A DNA stretch of 64,000 bases from Peltaster fructicola (taxonomy: Eukaryota > Ascomycota > Dothideomycetes), in contig CP051141.1 in assembly GCA_001592805.2 (NCBI GenBank), positions 1,488,001 through 1,552,000 of the forward strand. Direction: 5' to 3'. This document shows, piece by piece, positions 53,784 to 64,000 of the stretch (the stretch's first letter is position 1; the number at the start of each line of letters is the position of its first letter). The notes under the pieces are model-generated. The model made no database searches. It was given only the letters and a program-made list of their open reading frames with translations, and had not been told where the DNA came from. Position numbers and translations under genes: made by a program.

Positions 53784-55149
53784 ATGGCGCCCACGCGATC
53801 ATTGCCGTCTGAGGTCAACCCACTGCTCGCAGACGTGCCATTACGTGAGTTCTGTCGCGAGCGGCCGCTTGTGCGCGCATCAACAGCAGCTAATATGACA
53901 TCAATGCAGACTCCATCCTCGTCGAGCAGCGATGCCTTGGTCAGACCGAGCTCAAAGTCAAGCCCGGTCAGGTCGGCACTACCAATGCCACCAAACCGGC
54001 GAACTTGGGCAAGCTGGACTATGCGCATCTCCGAGTGCCTCTGCCTCACGATCTGAAGCGTAGTGGTATTTTCACCGCGGGTCACAATCGCAAGTTTCCG
54101 GATGCATACTTCCTGATGGTGAGTTGGAAACAGCGCGATGTTCAGGAGTGAGCGGAGCTGACAGGACGATGATAGCGACGATCGAGCGACGGTTTCGTCA
54201 GTGCGACAGGCATGTTTAAGGCTGCATTCCCATACGCATCACAGGAGGAAGAGACTTCGGAAAAAGATTATATCAAGACATTGCCAGCCGCGTCGACTGA
54301 GGAGGTTGCTGGCAACATCTGGGTACATCCAGATCAAGGTGAGTTTACAAGTCAGTACTCTGTAGGCGTATCTTCTGACATTCTCAGCTGTTGTGCTTGC
54401 CGAGGAGTACAGTATCGCAGCATGGATTGCAGCACTGCTCGATCCAGAAGACATCATTCGCGGTGGGAAGGAGAAGGATATCAAATCACCACCTCCATAC
54501 AAGACGGCAGATCTCACTAATGGAGCAGCGAGCAAGAGTCCCAGCGAGAAGAAGAAGTCGACTCGTGGGGCACGCGCTACAAGAGCCGACTCGCCAACGA
54601 GCACAACAAAGCAAGCTGCACGCAAGATAGCCACTCCGCGCAAGCGTAAGGGTCGAGCATCGAAGAACGAGGACGATGGTGCATCGATCGCTGCAACTGA
54701 ATCAGTCAATGGCGAACACAAGCCGGAGACTGTCCGGGTAGAAGTCGAGACCACCACTGAGCCAACTGGAGACGGAGAAGAGGCTGAGACGACCAAGGTC
54801 AACATCGAGCTGCCAGCAGGCTCATCACAGCTTGATCTACCAACGGATGCTGAATCAATGCTTGAGAAGGCTCGTGAGATGGTCGCCGAAGCTGCCAAAC
54901 TCGAAGGCACAAGCTCAGGCAAGGGCAAGCGAAAGGCAAAGGACCTGGACGAGGAGCCTCTGCCTGCGAAGAAGGCCAAGGTCGAGATCGAAATCAAGAA
55001 GGAGAAGATCAAGCGAAGAGCAATCACTGGTATCGCTGCAGGTCTGGCTCTCGGGTATGTTTGTTCCTTTGCTAGCTTCCGATTCCATGGCTAATCCACA
55101 TCACAGTGCACTGATACCTAGCATCGTGGCTGCGCTCCCTTGGCCATAG
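53784..55149 (+). CDS. BQT4: Bqt4-like inner nuclear membrane protein with APSES/KilA-N domain
   Basis: Five exons (53784-53844, 53910-54118, 54176-54338, 54388-55054, 55107-55149) give 380 residues. Splicing at each junction restores the APSES-type domain: LGKLDYAHLRVPLPHDL, FPDAYFLMRRSSDGFVSATG, MFKAAFPYASQEEET and VLAEEYSIAAWIAALLDPED. Unlike StuA/Mbp1 factors there are no ankyrin repeats. Instead a long basic/acidic linker with nuclear-localisation-like clusters (RKIATPRKRKGR) leads to a single C-terminal hydrophobic helix (AITGIAAGLALGALIPSIVA). That architecture matches fission yeast Bqt4, which ties telomeres and chromatin to the nuclear envelope. Orthology is inferred from architecture. 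Confidence 0.85.
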
Positions 55150-55520
55150 AAAGAGATGCTCAGGCCGTACCGGAGGAAGATAGTCGTTACAAAATTGCGC
55201 GTTGCTGCAGTCCGGTTTACCCGAATTTGTTCACAAGATACCAGGTTTTTCATTATCAATTGTAGTTCAAGACGGTCGAAAAGCGCCGTCGAGGAGTCTG
55301 GACAGAAAGACGTCAGAGTTGGTGTCAAGACGAGCTTGCGGACTTTGGTAGAAACAGCCATGGTAAAGGGTAGCAAGTCTCCTTGATGCGGTGTGTGCAA
55401 TAATACTGAGATACATATCGGTATGCCAATTCTGACGCTCTTCTCTCGTATTGTCCCGTCCACGCATCTTCACATTGACCTCCCATCCATCACCTGCTTC
55501 TTCCCATCGCCACGAATGCG
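55150..55520. other. Convergent intergenic region between BQT4 and thioredoxin
   Basis: 371 bases between convergent stops. No gene or RNA recognised. Confidence 0.4.
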
Positions 55521-55960
55521 CTACAAGTTTGCAGTGATGGCCTTCTCGACGGCGACTGGGTTGGCGCCGACAACCTCAGCAATCTTCTCGCCGTTCTTGA
55601 AGATGAAGAACGTTGGCATCGCGCGTACTCCGAGCTCCTGTGCGACATCTGGCGACTCGTCGACGTCGAGCTTGTAGAACTTGGCGTCAGTGTACTTGTG
55701 TGAGAACCTGTGCATAGCATGTTAGCATGAGTATTGGAAAACGAGCCTGAGGTCGACTTACTCAACGATCTTTGGTGCGATGACCTTGCATGGACCGCAC
55801 CATGTTGCGTAGCAGTCGAGAATGACAAGCTTGTCCGAGCCGGTGACCTTCTCGTCGAACTCGCTCTTGCTTAAGATGATATCAGTATCAATTGAACAAA
55901 GTTTCAATGAAGCGCTGCTGCTTACCCCTTGAGGTTGTGGACTCCAAGATCGGCAGACAT
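55521..55960 (-). CDS. Thioredoxin
   Basis: Three exons (55960-55926, 55869-55762, 55707-55521) give 109 residues, with introns of 56 and 54 nt. The active site is in CYATWCGPCKVIAPKIVEF, with the redox pair in WCGPC. The cis-Pro loop is VRAMPTFFIFKNGEKI and the end is VEKAITANL. It reduces disulfides in cytosolic proteins with electrons from thioredoxin reductase. The start MSADLGVHNLKGKSEFDEKV has no signal or mitochondrial presequence, so it is the cytosolic type. Length is exactly that of the family. Confidence 0.97.
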
Positions 55961-57282
55961 GTTTGCGTAGAATCTGGGTGTGAGGATTGGCTGATATAGG
56001 CTTTGTTTGGGTCTGAAGAGTGTGGAACTGTTGTAAGAGCGCGTGAGCAGTGATCTTCTCAGTACTGAAGCGGACATTCAAAGGGAAGTGGGCTGTTTTG
56101 GGCCGAGGGCAGGTCGTTATATAGCAGAATGTCCTAAGTCGATGATTAAGCTTGTACGCTCGAGTGTCGTAGAAGCTGCGCGACAGGAGGCCGTTGTCGT
56201 GACGATGCTGACGATGGTGGTGATAAATGGTGAGGGTGATGATGAATCGATCTCGCTGATTAATGAGGCGAGGGCTCCCTTGTCAAAATTTGTGTTTCCT
56301 CTCGGCCACTCGCTATGCAGACAAAGAGCGATCGTTCAGATCCGCAGCCGCAAAGCCGGAGCATCGGTTTGTCGCAGACTGGAAGTGCTGGTACTGGAAG
56401 AGAGGACGACTCACCTTAGGTTCTGTGGTTTGTAGAGATGCTGAGCAGGAGAAGAGGCGTCGCGTCTATGACAGCTGCAGGTGAAGACTGGCAGCCAGGC
56501 GGCAGATTGCTTAGAAACAAAGCGATGACGTGCGAGGGGTGACTTCCTGCATGTACTGCCTGCTTCCCTCTACCTGCGCGAGAATGAGGATAGCATAGAG
56601 CGGTAAATCGGAGTGCTTGCTGTACTTGTCCTTCAATGTTGTACTGCTTGTTCATGCCGTAGCGGTCTGAGACACGATCATGTCTGTCTGCATGCGCTCG
56701 GCAGGCGATAGTAGCATCATTGAACACTCACAATACCTGACGGCAAATGATGACAGTAGTGCTGTACAATTACAACACTTGACGGCAATGATTGACACAT
56801 ACTCAAGTGATCAGGGTTTATACATGTGATCAGATCACAGCGTTGTGAACACATTCTAATGCTATGGCTGGTGCTTAGGAGCCTCAATGGACACATATTT
56901 ACGACGGTCGTAACCGCACAATCCCTGCACAAGAACAGTACGCAATTGCACTGTGCTTGGATATCACCAAAGGTGGACTCATATGACCAGAAAGCATTGT
57001 AGCTGGTCTTTCGAATGCTCCAATCTGCAACCCTATAGCATGGCACAAGCCAGTCAGCCATGTGGGTATCAAAGAACCAGAGATAGAGCAATATAGGCAA
57101 TCAATGGTCGTCGCGCCAGCACGCCACAGCGTGGACGGTTGTCTTTCGTTGAAAAGAGGTGAGGTATTAAAAGAGTGTCGTGAATAGGTGACAGCCACGT
57201 CTATGTCGGCTGCTTGTTGAGTACAAAGGAAAGAGCGAAAGCAGCGTCTTACAACGTCGTGACAGTTTAGATATGTCTCAGA
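55961..57282. other. Intergenic region, no gene recognised
   Basis: About 1.3 kb upstream of thioredoxin and downstream of the next minus-strand gene. Short ORFs (such as 56043-56435 plus and 56717-57100 minus) lack domains. A small direct repeat of acaattacaacacttgacgg type occurs near 56740-56790. No tRNA signature is seen. Confidence 0.4.
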
Positions 57283-59754
57283 TCACTTGATCGTCGCAAG
57301 TTGATCCTCCGGTGACTTGTAAGTTGGACTCGTTGGACTATTAAGTGCTTGTGACATCCGTCGTGGCGCTATGTCGAGTAGCTTGGCACTGCCAGCAGAC
57401 ACCTGGCGTGCGTGGCGGCTTCCATAGTCGATGCTTCGTGCGCTCCGGACCTGAGCACCCTCACTAACCAGCTCGTCTTCGTCCGGAGAGTCAGACAAAG
57501 CAATCTCGCCAGCACTGAAGTCTGAAAGGAGTCCTTCTCGAGAGCGTGCTGCTGGTTGTCGATGAACGAGCGTTGGCTTCTTGCGTAAGCTCTCGTGCAC
57601 AGTCAGTGGAGGCGTTCCTGGTATCTCATTCTCTGCCAGGCTTGCGCCGACTAGTGACGCACTAGCTCGAGCTCGAGCTGTACGCTGCGCATCTTGGAAG
57701 TACTCAGCGTCCCTGTCGCTGGCCACTCCGAGGTCTTCGAAGCTGGCATTGAAGTCTGGCGTCCTTCTGAATGAGCCCAAGCTTCGTGACAACCCAGACT
57801 GTACTGATGCCCGCTTGATGGAGCCGCCACTTGCAAGCCAGGAGCCCTCGGAGTCGACTGATGCCATCGAGGCTGAAAGTGTGCCGTGCCGAATAGGACT
57901 CACAGGAGTGTCGGATCGTGCATTGGCGATCTCAGTTGCAGCAGCGCCACCTTGGGTGTCTTCTTGTGTATTCAAAGCGTGCTGTGCGGCCGCGGCCGCT
58001 GCAATAGCGGCTGCGTTCGCTGGCAGCTCTGGTGACTGTATCCGAGAGTCTCGTGCCGAAGTTGGAGCGTCAGGGAGGTCTTCGCGGAACTTGCTAAGTG
58101 TTCGTGTTGGTGTGCCTGTCGATGATCGTCTGAATGCAGAATCTTGCGTGGTAGTGAGGTGCAGTGGAACTGGCGGTCGACTCATCGATTCTCGAGATGT
58201 GTTTGCGAACGACGTCTCTGGGACTTTCGCTTCTCTCTGTGTGTTGGCTCGGGTGAAGAAGGATGCCCAGGCTCCTGCTCTACGTTCCTTCGATTGAGAC
58301 CCTGTCCTGGCTGTTGTAGTGGTGGCGGTTCTCTGTGGTGCTGGTACTGACGTGCTTGCCACCTGTGGAGGAAGTGCGTCCAGCGCCATCAACGACGGAC
58401 GTCTACCCTCGACGGGCGACAAGGGAGGCGTGATAGCAGTCGCCATTCGCACCTCTCGTGCGGTGTGTATCACTGGCGGGTCATCGAATGGTGTCTCCAG
58501 CGGCGTCTCCAGTGTTTCAGCAGGCTTCTCTAGCTGCTTATCTTCAGCCACCGGAGTAGTGACAGGCGTCACGAAAGGATTGTCGCGCTCAGCTCCAGGC
58601 TGTGCTTGATCGATAATGCCCAGGCCAACGTCTGCGGCAAGGTGAGGCTCGTCTCGTAGAGCAGGGTGTACAGAGGTTGGCGCGCGGTCGGCAACCGGTC
58701 GCTGTGGTGCTGCAGAGAAGCCAGCTTCCAGCGCCTTGTCAGCCTCAGCAGGCTTTCTGCTCTTGCCACTGTTTCGCCGCGACTTGTCGACTGCACGGAG
58801 CTTCCGATCTAGTCGTTCCTGGCGCTCACGCTCCTTCTTCTCTCGACGTTTGGCGTCACGTTCCAGTACAGCGCGTATGTCGTTCGAATCGAGAGCATCC
58901 GCTTCTGCGCCGATAGTTTTGTGTCGTCGTCCTTCCTTCCTCATTGGTGTCTTGTCTCTGGCTTTCTCCTCCATCTCACGACTCAATGGTATAGATGTGT
59001 CAACTGTGCCCTTCGAGGGGTAAGCTGGAACATAGGACAATCGGACTGCTGGCCGAGGATTGCTCCAGAAGTGCTGTATTTCCCAGCCTGGCTGTTCTGC
59101 TGCAGCAGAAGATGGTGCTGACGCAGGCAAAGTGTCTCCAGCAGACGCAGCTTCATTGCTTGTGAATGTTCGTCGTTTATAGCTGTCGCGGCGCGGTGGT
59201 CCATCTCCCGGTCTCTTGGGAAGCGGCACTGCTGCACTCATAGCCCTGATCTCCTCTTCTCGCAATCGCTCGTCGGGCCGCTTCTTGGTCGACTTTCTCC
59301 GGAGGGAAGTGCCATCCACTGTGCTCCGTTTGGAGCGCAAAGTGCCAGGTCTCGAAGAACTGCCCTCGGTCGGGCCAACACTTGTCTGCGAATATGCCTC
59401 GTTCAAGAAGTTGTACGGAATCTGGGCACGATCCGAGTCGACTGGCCGCAGATGCGGACTGTGTTCCAGCTTCCATTTCACTGGCAGAGCAGTGATCTCA
59501 TCGACACTCTCTCGTCTGCGATATCCTCCCTCGATATTCTCTTTCCCACGCTGTCTCGTAGCATCTTTGTCCTCAATCATCTCTGCTTTCTCTGCCTGTC
59601 GTGATCGTCGCTTGTTCTTGGTTTCGGACGCAACAGACGGTCGTGTAACGGGTGCTGCAGTGCCCTGCAGGTTACCAGACTTCTCTGTTAAGGGCTCTGC
59701 CGCTGTGTCATTCATGGTCTTCTGCCGTCGCAACGTGAACGGCCATAAGCGCAT
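57283..59754 (-). CDS. Large disordered protein, function unknown
   Basis: A single frame. I start it at the second Met (MRLWPFTLRRQK), a start I recall in fungal hypothetical proteins; the frame also has a Met at 59793. It gives 823 residues that are mostly disordered and rich in Ser, Arg, Thr and Pro. Visible features are an early ordered-looking patch (LPVKWKLEHSPHLRPVDSD, then IPYNFLNEAYSQTSVGP), a WEIQHFWSNPRP segment, and a strongly charged helix (VLERDAKRREKKERERQERL). Later come a run of Ala (about 57980-58020) and many SP/TP sites suggesting phosphorylation. No catalytic domain is seen. A scaffold or cortical role is conceivable but unsupported. Confidence 0.75.
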   Translation of the reverse strand: MRLWPFTLRRQKTMNDTAAEPLTEKSGNLQGTAAPVTRPSVASETKNKRRSRQAEKAEMIEDKDATRQRGKENIEGGYRRRESVDEITALPVKWKLEHSPHLRPVDSDRAQIPYNFLNEAYSQTSVGPTEGSSSRPGTLRSKRSTVDGTSLRRKSTKKRPDERLREEEIRAMSAAVPLPKRPGDGPPRRDSYKRRTFTSNEAASAGDTLPASAPSSAAAEQPGWEIQHFWSNPRPAVRLSYVPAYPSKGTVDTSIPLSREMEEKARDKTPMRKEGRRHKTIGAEADALDSNDIRAVLERDAKRREKKERERQERLDRKLRAVDKSRRNSGKSRKPAEADKALEAGFSAAPQRPVADRAPTSVHPALRDEPHLAADVGLGIIDQAQPGAERDNPFVTPVTTPVAEDKQLEKPAETLETPLETPFDDPPVIHTAREVRMATAITPPLSPVEGRRPSLMALDALPPQVASTSVPAPQRTATTTTARTGSQSKERRAGAWASFFTRANTQREAKVPETSFANTSRESMSRPPVPLHLTTTQDSAFRRSSTGTPTRTLSKFREDLPDAPTSARDSRIQSPELPANAAAIAAAAAAQHALNTQEDTQGGAAATEIANARSDTPVSPIRHGTLSASMASVDSEGSWLASGGSIKRASVQSGLSRSLGSFRRTPDFNASFEDLGVASDRDAEYFQDAQRTARARASASLVGASLAENEIPGTPPLTVHESLRKKPTLVHRQPAARSREGLLSDFSAGEIALSDSPDEDELVSEGAQVRSARSIDYGSRHARQVSAGSAKLLDIAPRRMSQALNSPTSPTYKSPEDQLATIK

Positions 59755-60939
59755 CGCTGCGGATGTCAATCGTCCAGCGAAGACATGCCCCAAGGTGTAG
59801 GTGTGATCGTGGCAGAAGCGTTATGTGAATGAAGGGTCCCTTGAGACAACTTCTCGAAGCACGAGGGCTCGTGTGGGTGTTAAGCGCAGCCTCGGGTGAG
59901 TGGCCAACGTTGGTTTGGTTTGCAGTAGTGAACGAAAATGAGTAGAGTAAGCTGTGGTCAAAGCGAAGACCGAGCTCATGCGCTCACCAAAGAGCGTCGT
60001 GATCGTCACTAGCGATGGGGAGCCACAGCGCGCATTGACCTCCTCTGGTCACTGAAGCCTCGCAAACGTCAACGGCAGGCTGAAATAATAGTGATGGAAT
60101 TGACATGTACACCAGATGATGGATCTCGAACACATCTGCCAATCACTCACTTGTAATGCGCGCGTGATGGACGGGCGGAGGTAGGTACCAAGTAGCCGTC
60201 CGCAGTAGGCTCACTCCACCTCACGGTGCGATATGGTTATCATTGGTTGTTGTTGATATTGCGTACAGCTACGCCCTTGCAGAGCATCGGTACTACTCAC
60301 GATCCTTGCTGACGACGTTCCTGCGTCTAGAAGGAACGAGGAGAGATTGTTTCATTTACCGGTCTGTCCAAACCCATGGCCATGGGTACTTCTACCCACC
60401 TTCAAAGGGTCCTGTCACAGAGTGGGTGGTGGCTAAAAAGCACGATCAATGTGGCGCTGAGTAGTGGAAAACCTACTGCAGACAGCACTCCCGTCCTCCT
60501 CGCATCTCCACAGCGTCATGATGGATCCTTCTCGACTACCTATGACGTTCATGCTGTCAGAACAGGAAATGCAGAGGTTGGGTGGCGGTCAAATCACTGG
60601 TTGTACATGTGTCTTGGTCACTATCATGCGTCTGATGTCATTATTGATATCTGGAATGCCACGAGCTGTAAGGCTGTACAATGCTCTGGGCAAGGACTCT
60701 CAGACAGGACCTCAAGACTTCAGGGCATATTTCTCGGCGCCGTATAGGGTGCCCACAGACGAGCAATCCAGTTGCTCGTTCGCGATATTGTGTTGCTTCC
60801 TTGGTGCCGGCCGTACTGAGATCATAACTTGTAGAAGTTCAGCCAGCCACAGGCCTGAAGCTCAGCGTTGTCATCGCTCGAGGACATGTTTGGAGCTCCA
60901 GCAGTCGTGACGAGACTCAGGGAAGCATTGAACTGCCAT
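59755..60939. other. Intergenic region, no gene recognised
   Basis: About 1.2 kb upstream of the disordered-protein gene. Overlapping plus ORFs at 60243-60910 have irregular composition and no domain, so they are not called. It also contains the 3' flank of the dehydrogenase gene. Confidence 0.4.
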
Positions 60940-62088
60940 CTACTCTCGTCCTCCGATGTAGCGATACACGACAGAGAAGTCCTTGCCCTTACACTTCTCG
61001 TCCGCCTCGACAGCAGTGTAGATCTCTTTGGCATACGCTCCTAATTGTGGCACAACATCAGCTTTCGTAGCAGCTAACAAGGCCAACTTGAGATCCTTGA
61101 GCATAAGCGAAGTGCCGAAGCCTCCGTCATATCCTCGACTCGCTGGAGAATTCTCGATTACGCCTGGTACTGGGTTATTGATCTCGCTCGGCCAGCACTT
61201 TCCAGTCGCAGTATTGATCATGTCTGCCAGCTTCTTCGGATCCAGTCCCCATTTGACTCCCATGTTCATCGCCTCGCATGTTGCCACGTTGTTGAGTGCG
61301 AGGAGGTAGTTATTGGCGAGCTTGCCCTTGAGACCGCTGGTCTGCGGCCCAAGATGCACTACTCGCCTACCCATGAGTTTCAGCACGTTCTCAGCACGAC
61401 CGACCAGTTCGTCTGGTGCTCCGATCATGAAGGTCAATGTGCCAGCGCTGGCACCGACTACACCACCTGACATTGGTGCGTCAATGAAGTCTCCCAGACC
61501 ACTGCTACGTGCCGATTCTGCCACTTCTGCTGAAGTATCTGGGTCGATCGTACTAGTGTCAATGAACAACCTCTTTTGCTTTACGGCTGGGCTCTCGAGT
61601 AGGGTTGCAGGCTCGAGAATCTTCTGGAAGACCTGCCGAACGTGCTGTGGTTCGGGGAGAGCGGTGACAATGATTTCCTGCCTTGGATCAGCGCATACTC
61701 CTTGACCTGGATAGTATATAATATGGATGACAGGTCGATCAGAGGATTGGCTTAAGTTTGTGAATCATAGCAACAGCGTACGCTGCCAACTTAGATCATA
61801 TATATCGGAAAATGGGTTGTTCATCGTGTTGGACTTTCGGAGATGTTGAAACTCACGCTCTTTTCTGCAACCTCTCGTACATCCCTCGCCGCGGTGACAT
61901 TCCCTAGCTCTTTTATAAATTGTTCTGTCGCAGCAGCGTTGACATCGTGTATTATCAAGGTATCGCCTGAGGGTAGCTTGTTGCGTAGGTTCCTGGCCAT
62001 AGGATAGCCTAGGAAAATCAGTCGAGAGTCGTGCATGAGGATGTCTTCCACGCACCCATCCGACCCAAACCAATGAATCCATAGCTAG
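60940..62088 (-). CDS. 3-hydroxyisobutyrate dehydrogenase (probably mitochondrial), first exon unresolved
   Basis: Exons are 62088-62056, 62008-61857 and 61677-60940. The Rossmann start GFIGLGRMGYPMARNLRNKL is rebuilt by the 47-nt intron. Later motifs are EIIVTALPEPQHVRQVF, FIDTSTIDP, FIDAPMSGGVVGASAGTLTF (substrate-binding), KLANNYLLALNNVATCEAMN (catalytic Lys in GLKGKLANNY) and the end KDFSVVYRYIGGRE. The enzyme oxidises 3-hydroxyisobutyrate to methylmalonate semialdehyde with NAD+ in valine breakdown. The second intron (61678-61856, 179 nt) is far longer than others here. No ATG with a presequence joins cleanly at 62088; a further exon, perhaps within 62100-62321, is missing. Confidence 0.9.
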
Positions 62089-62906
62089 CTTGCAATAAGG
62101 AATGCGTTGTGAAAGCTCGTCGACCTTCTCTGCGACTCGTTCGTCGACAGCATTGCAGCAGTGAAGCTGTTGTGCCAGTAGACAGCTTCATTGAGCTGTT
62201 TCAATATCGCAATAGGTGCACGGCTAGCATCAAGATCATCAATCGACCGAACGATGGAAGCACAGCTCCGACTGTGAGTTGCCGAGAATGAGCTGCATGT
62301 TGTAGCCCTGATGTCGATCACACAGTCGGCTCACCTGCGTTCAGTGTACGATGCACCCGCGTGACTGCTGTGTCAAAGAGGAGAAGGAAAGAAATTCGGC
62401 AGTGGTTGAAGCTTTGAGCTCCACCTGCCCAGCCCTACAACTTCTACAAGCATACGAATATAAGACGACTACATCGTCTTTGCCGATCCCCGACTGCTCA
62501 CGACACGTCAAGCTGTCTCTGTGCATCATTAGGACTCGAATTTCCTTGGACGTCAGGTGGCACATGTTGTAGGATGCTCTTCTGAGTTACGAGACGATTT
62601 GCACTGTCGCTGGTCGTGCTCAATGTATGCCTACCACTGTCCAGCATCAAGATGTCGTTCAGCCATGCTGCTTGTCAGTCCTCGACAGGCATCTTGATCC
62701 GCACCCGAGCCAGAGAAAGAAGTATCATACGCCATTGCAGGGATTCCAACGACACTGCTGGTCAAGGCATAACTTGAAAGCATCAGATTTGGTCACACAA
62801 TAAGTCGTACACAGGCTTCCTGCCATTGCCATCTCTGCTCGTCTCAGCCCATCACCTATCTCGAATGCAAGTATCAGGTTTGCATACGTGATGATTTAAC
62901 TGTGTT
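62089..62906. other. Region upstream of the dehydrogenase, likely holding its first exon
   Basis: The 62100-62321 part has an open minus frame with Arg/Ser-rich residues (FSATHSRSCASIVRS) that could be a mitochondrial presequence, but donor and start are not convincing. The rest (62322-62906) shows nothing but the 3' flank of the protease gene. Confidence 0.35.
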
Positions 62907-64000
62907 CTAGTAATTGTCTCTTGCTGCAAAGCTCATTCGGTGCGCACCAACGTCAAACACTGCCACTACGTTTTTTAGGAAGACATCGCCAAGTATGTAC
63001 GGTCCATTCGATGGCTGTATTGCAGTGATGCACAAGCCAGTGTCTGGGTCCTGACCAGCCTCAGTCGTGATGATAAGGTCAAGCTTATTCATCACGAAGT
63101 CCGTCCCGTTGATGCGAACAGAAAGATCTGGAGCCTTTGCATCACACTCGGTTTCGAACACTCCAACGTACGAGTTGAATCTCGCAGGTGGATCGTAGAG
63201 TGCGTTAATGCGCTGAGCCAGAGAGTACGGCAAGTAATTCAATGTGGTGCCTACGAGCTTCAGCATGCTTACGCACAAGCTCAAGAATCATACTTACCAC
63301 TGTCCACTATCACAGGAAAAGTGGTTGCGCTGAATGCCTTCCAGAATGGCAGGCGTAGCCTGTCGAGGAGTCCTCCTGAAAGAGAGAAACCGTTCGGACG
63401 GATTGTGTAGTAGCTATACGCCACGCCAGCTCTGCCTACCGTGGCCAGATTCGTCATCTCGACTGTGGCCGACACGAATGTGTGGTTGAAATCGACTGGT
63501 GGTAAGCCTCCCAATGCAAGGTACCCTCCGACGGTGTCGTTGCCACGTTCCAGTGCCATCGAGAACACCGAGAAGAGACTGCGATCCAAAGCTGTCTGGA
63601 CAATTGGGCTGTACTCAACCAAATCGCTGTCCGGATTGTCTTGAGTCGGGTCGTCTCCCTTGTAACTGCTGGTCAACGCCTCATACGCAAGCCCAACGAT
63701 ACCCGTTGTCGTATTATCTCCTAACCAGTAGGCTGAATCGATCAAGGCAATCTCTTGCTGTGCAATGGCAATGCCAGCAATCGAGATATTCATCAAGCCA
63801 GTCTCACCAACGACAAACTCTCCACTGCCGTATGAGACATTGAAGTTCTGGTCAGGAATAGGCCCAGCCGCAAAAGTTCCAATGAACAACGGACCGAAGC
63901 TGCAATACGACTGTGAAAACTCAATGCCTCGACGATTGACACAGTTGAAGTCTTTGCTGGCAATCCAGGTATCAGACGAACCAGTGTCCACCAGGAGGAG
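62907..64000 (-). CDS. Pepsin-like aspartic protease, A1 family (partial, N-terminus beyond the window)
   Basis: The gene continues past 64000. Exons seen are 64000-63298 and 63250-62907 with a 47-nt intron (gtaagt...tcgtag). Both catalytic motifs are present: LLLVDTGSSDTWIASKDF and, rebuilt by splicing, VIVDSGTTLNYLP. Between them lie NFNVSYGSGEFVVGETG (flap region) and TTGIVGLAYEAL. Conserved hydrophobic features follow (SNGPYILGDVFLKNVVAVFD). Several NxS/T sites and the family suggest a secreted or wall/vacuolar enzyme. The signal peptide and any propeptide lie outside. There is no long C-terminal extension or GPI tail after RMSFAARDNY, so it is not a yapsin of the anchored type. Confidence 0.92.

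Noticed and set aside
60243-60910. Three overlapping plus ORFs of 73-148 residues
   Set aside because: No domain, no consistent frame, and residues look like translated non-coding DNA.
1-64000. Transposable elements, LTR remnants, CRISPR arrays, rRNA or tRNA genes
   Set aside because: I looked for terminal repeats, polymerase or integrase motifs, spaced direct repeats and tRNA B-box-like sequences by eye and found none convincing; a tRNAscan or repeat search could still find something small.
1-64000. A secondary-metabolite or defence gene cluster
   Set aside because: No PKS, NRPS, terpene synthase, P450 or NLR-type genes are present; the transporter, Zn2Cys6 and bZIP genes lie among unrelated housekeeping genes.

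Overview
The window is 64 kb of a filamentous ascomycete genome, most likely Pezizomycotina and probably Dothideomycetes. The evidence is dense single-copy genes on both strands, short GT-AG introns (mostly 41-61 nt, often with CTAAC or CTGAC branch sites), Zn2Cys6 and APSES-type proteins, GPI-anchored wall proteins and secreted fungal families. I see no transposon, LTR element, rRNA, CRISPR array or convincing tRNA. The genus cannot be named from sequence alone. All family assignments are from memory of the families; no search was run.

Layout. 1-6.2 kb: end of an ERCC6L2-like SNF2 helicase, a small secreted protein, Chm7 (ESCRT-III), RhoGDI and Atg18. 6.5-17.2 kb: wybutosine enzyme TYW4/Ppm2, dual-specificity phosphatase Pps1, a class I glutamine amidotransferase and the Golgi apyrase Ynd1. 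17.4-21.5 kb: two GPI-anchored wall proteins in tandem (a GH72 glucanosyltransferase and a Ser/Thr-rich protein). 22-33 kb: kinetochore Nuf2, an unknown protein, AP-3 beta, an unknown Tyr/Pro-rich protein, phosphatase Ppg1 and a GH125 mannosidase. 33-39.5 kb: an unknown membrane protein, an MFS transporter, U1A/U2B'', V-ATPase subunit D and another membrane protein. 40-47.3 kb: splicing factor Syf1, a NirA-like Zn2Cys6 regulator and a bZIP factor. 47.4-55.2 kb: a joined CCA1-TTI2 locus, the TRAPP subunit Trs85 and Bqt4. 55.5-64 kb: thioredoxin, a large disordered protein, 3-hydroxyisobutyrate dehydrogenase and a partial aspartic protease.

The genes are mostly unrelated housekeeping functions: vesicle traffic and autophagy, nuclear envelope, splicing, tRNA maturation, cell wall and nutrient control. 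They do not form an evident biosynthetic cluster. The most unusual structure is at 47.4-50.3 kb. There the last exon of the tRNA CCA-adding enzyme runs, without stop or new start, into the conserved part of Tti2 (TTT complex), and a canonical 65-nt intron at the junction would instead end the protein as CCA1 alone. Several conserved genes (YND1, SYF1, TRS85, perhaps the ERCC6L2-like gene) change reading frame by one base inside conserved sequence. This points to small indels in the assembly or to real lesions. Other notable points are a 7-nt microexon in the U1A gene and a duplicated C-terminal module in TYW4.
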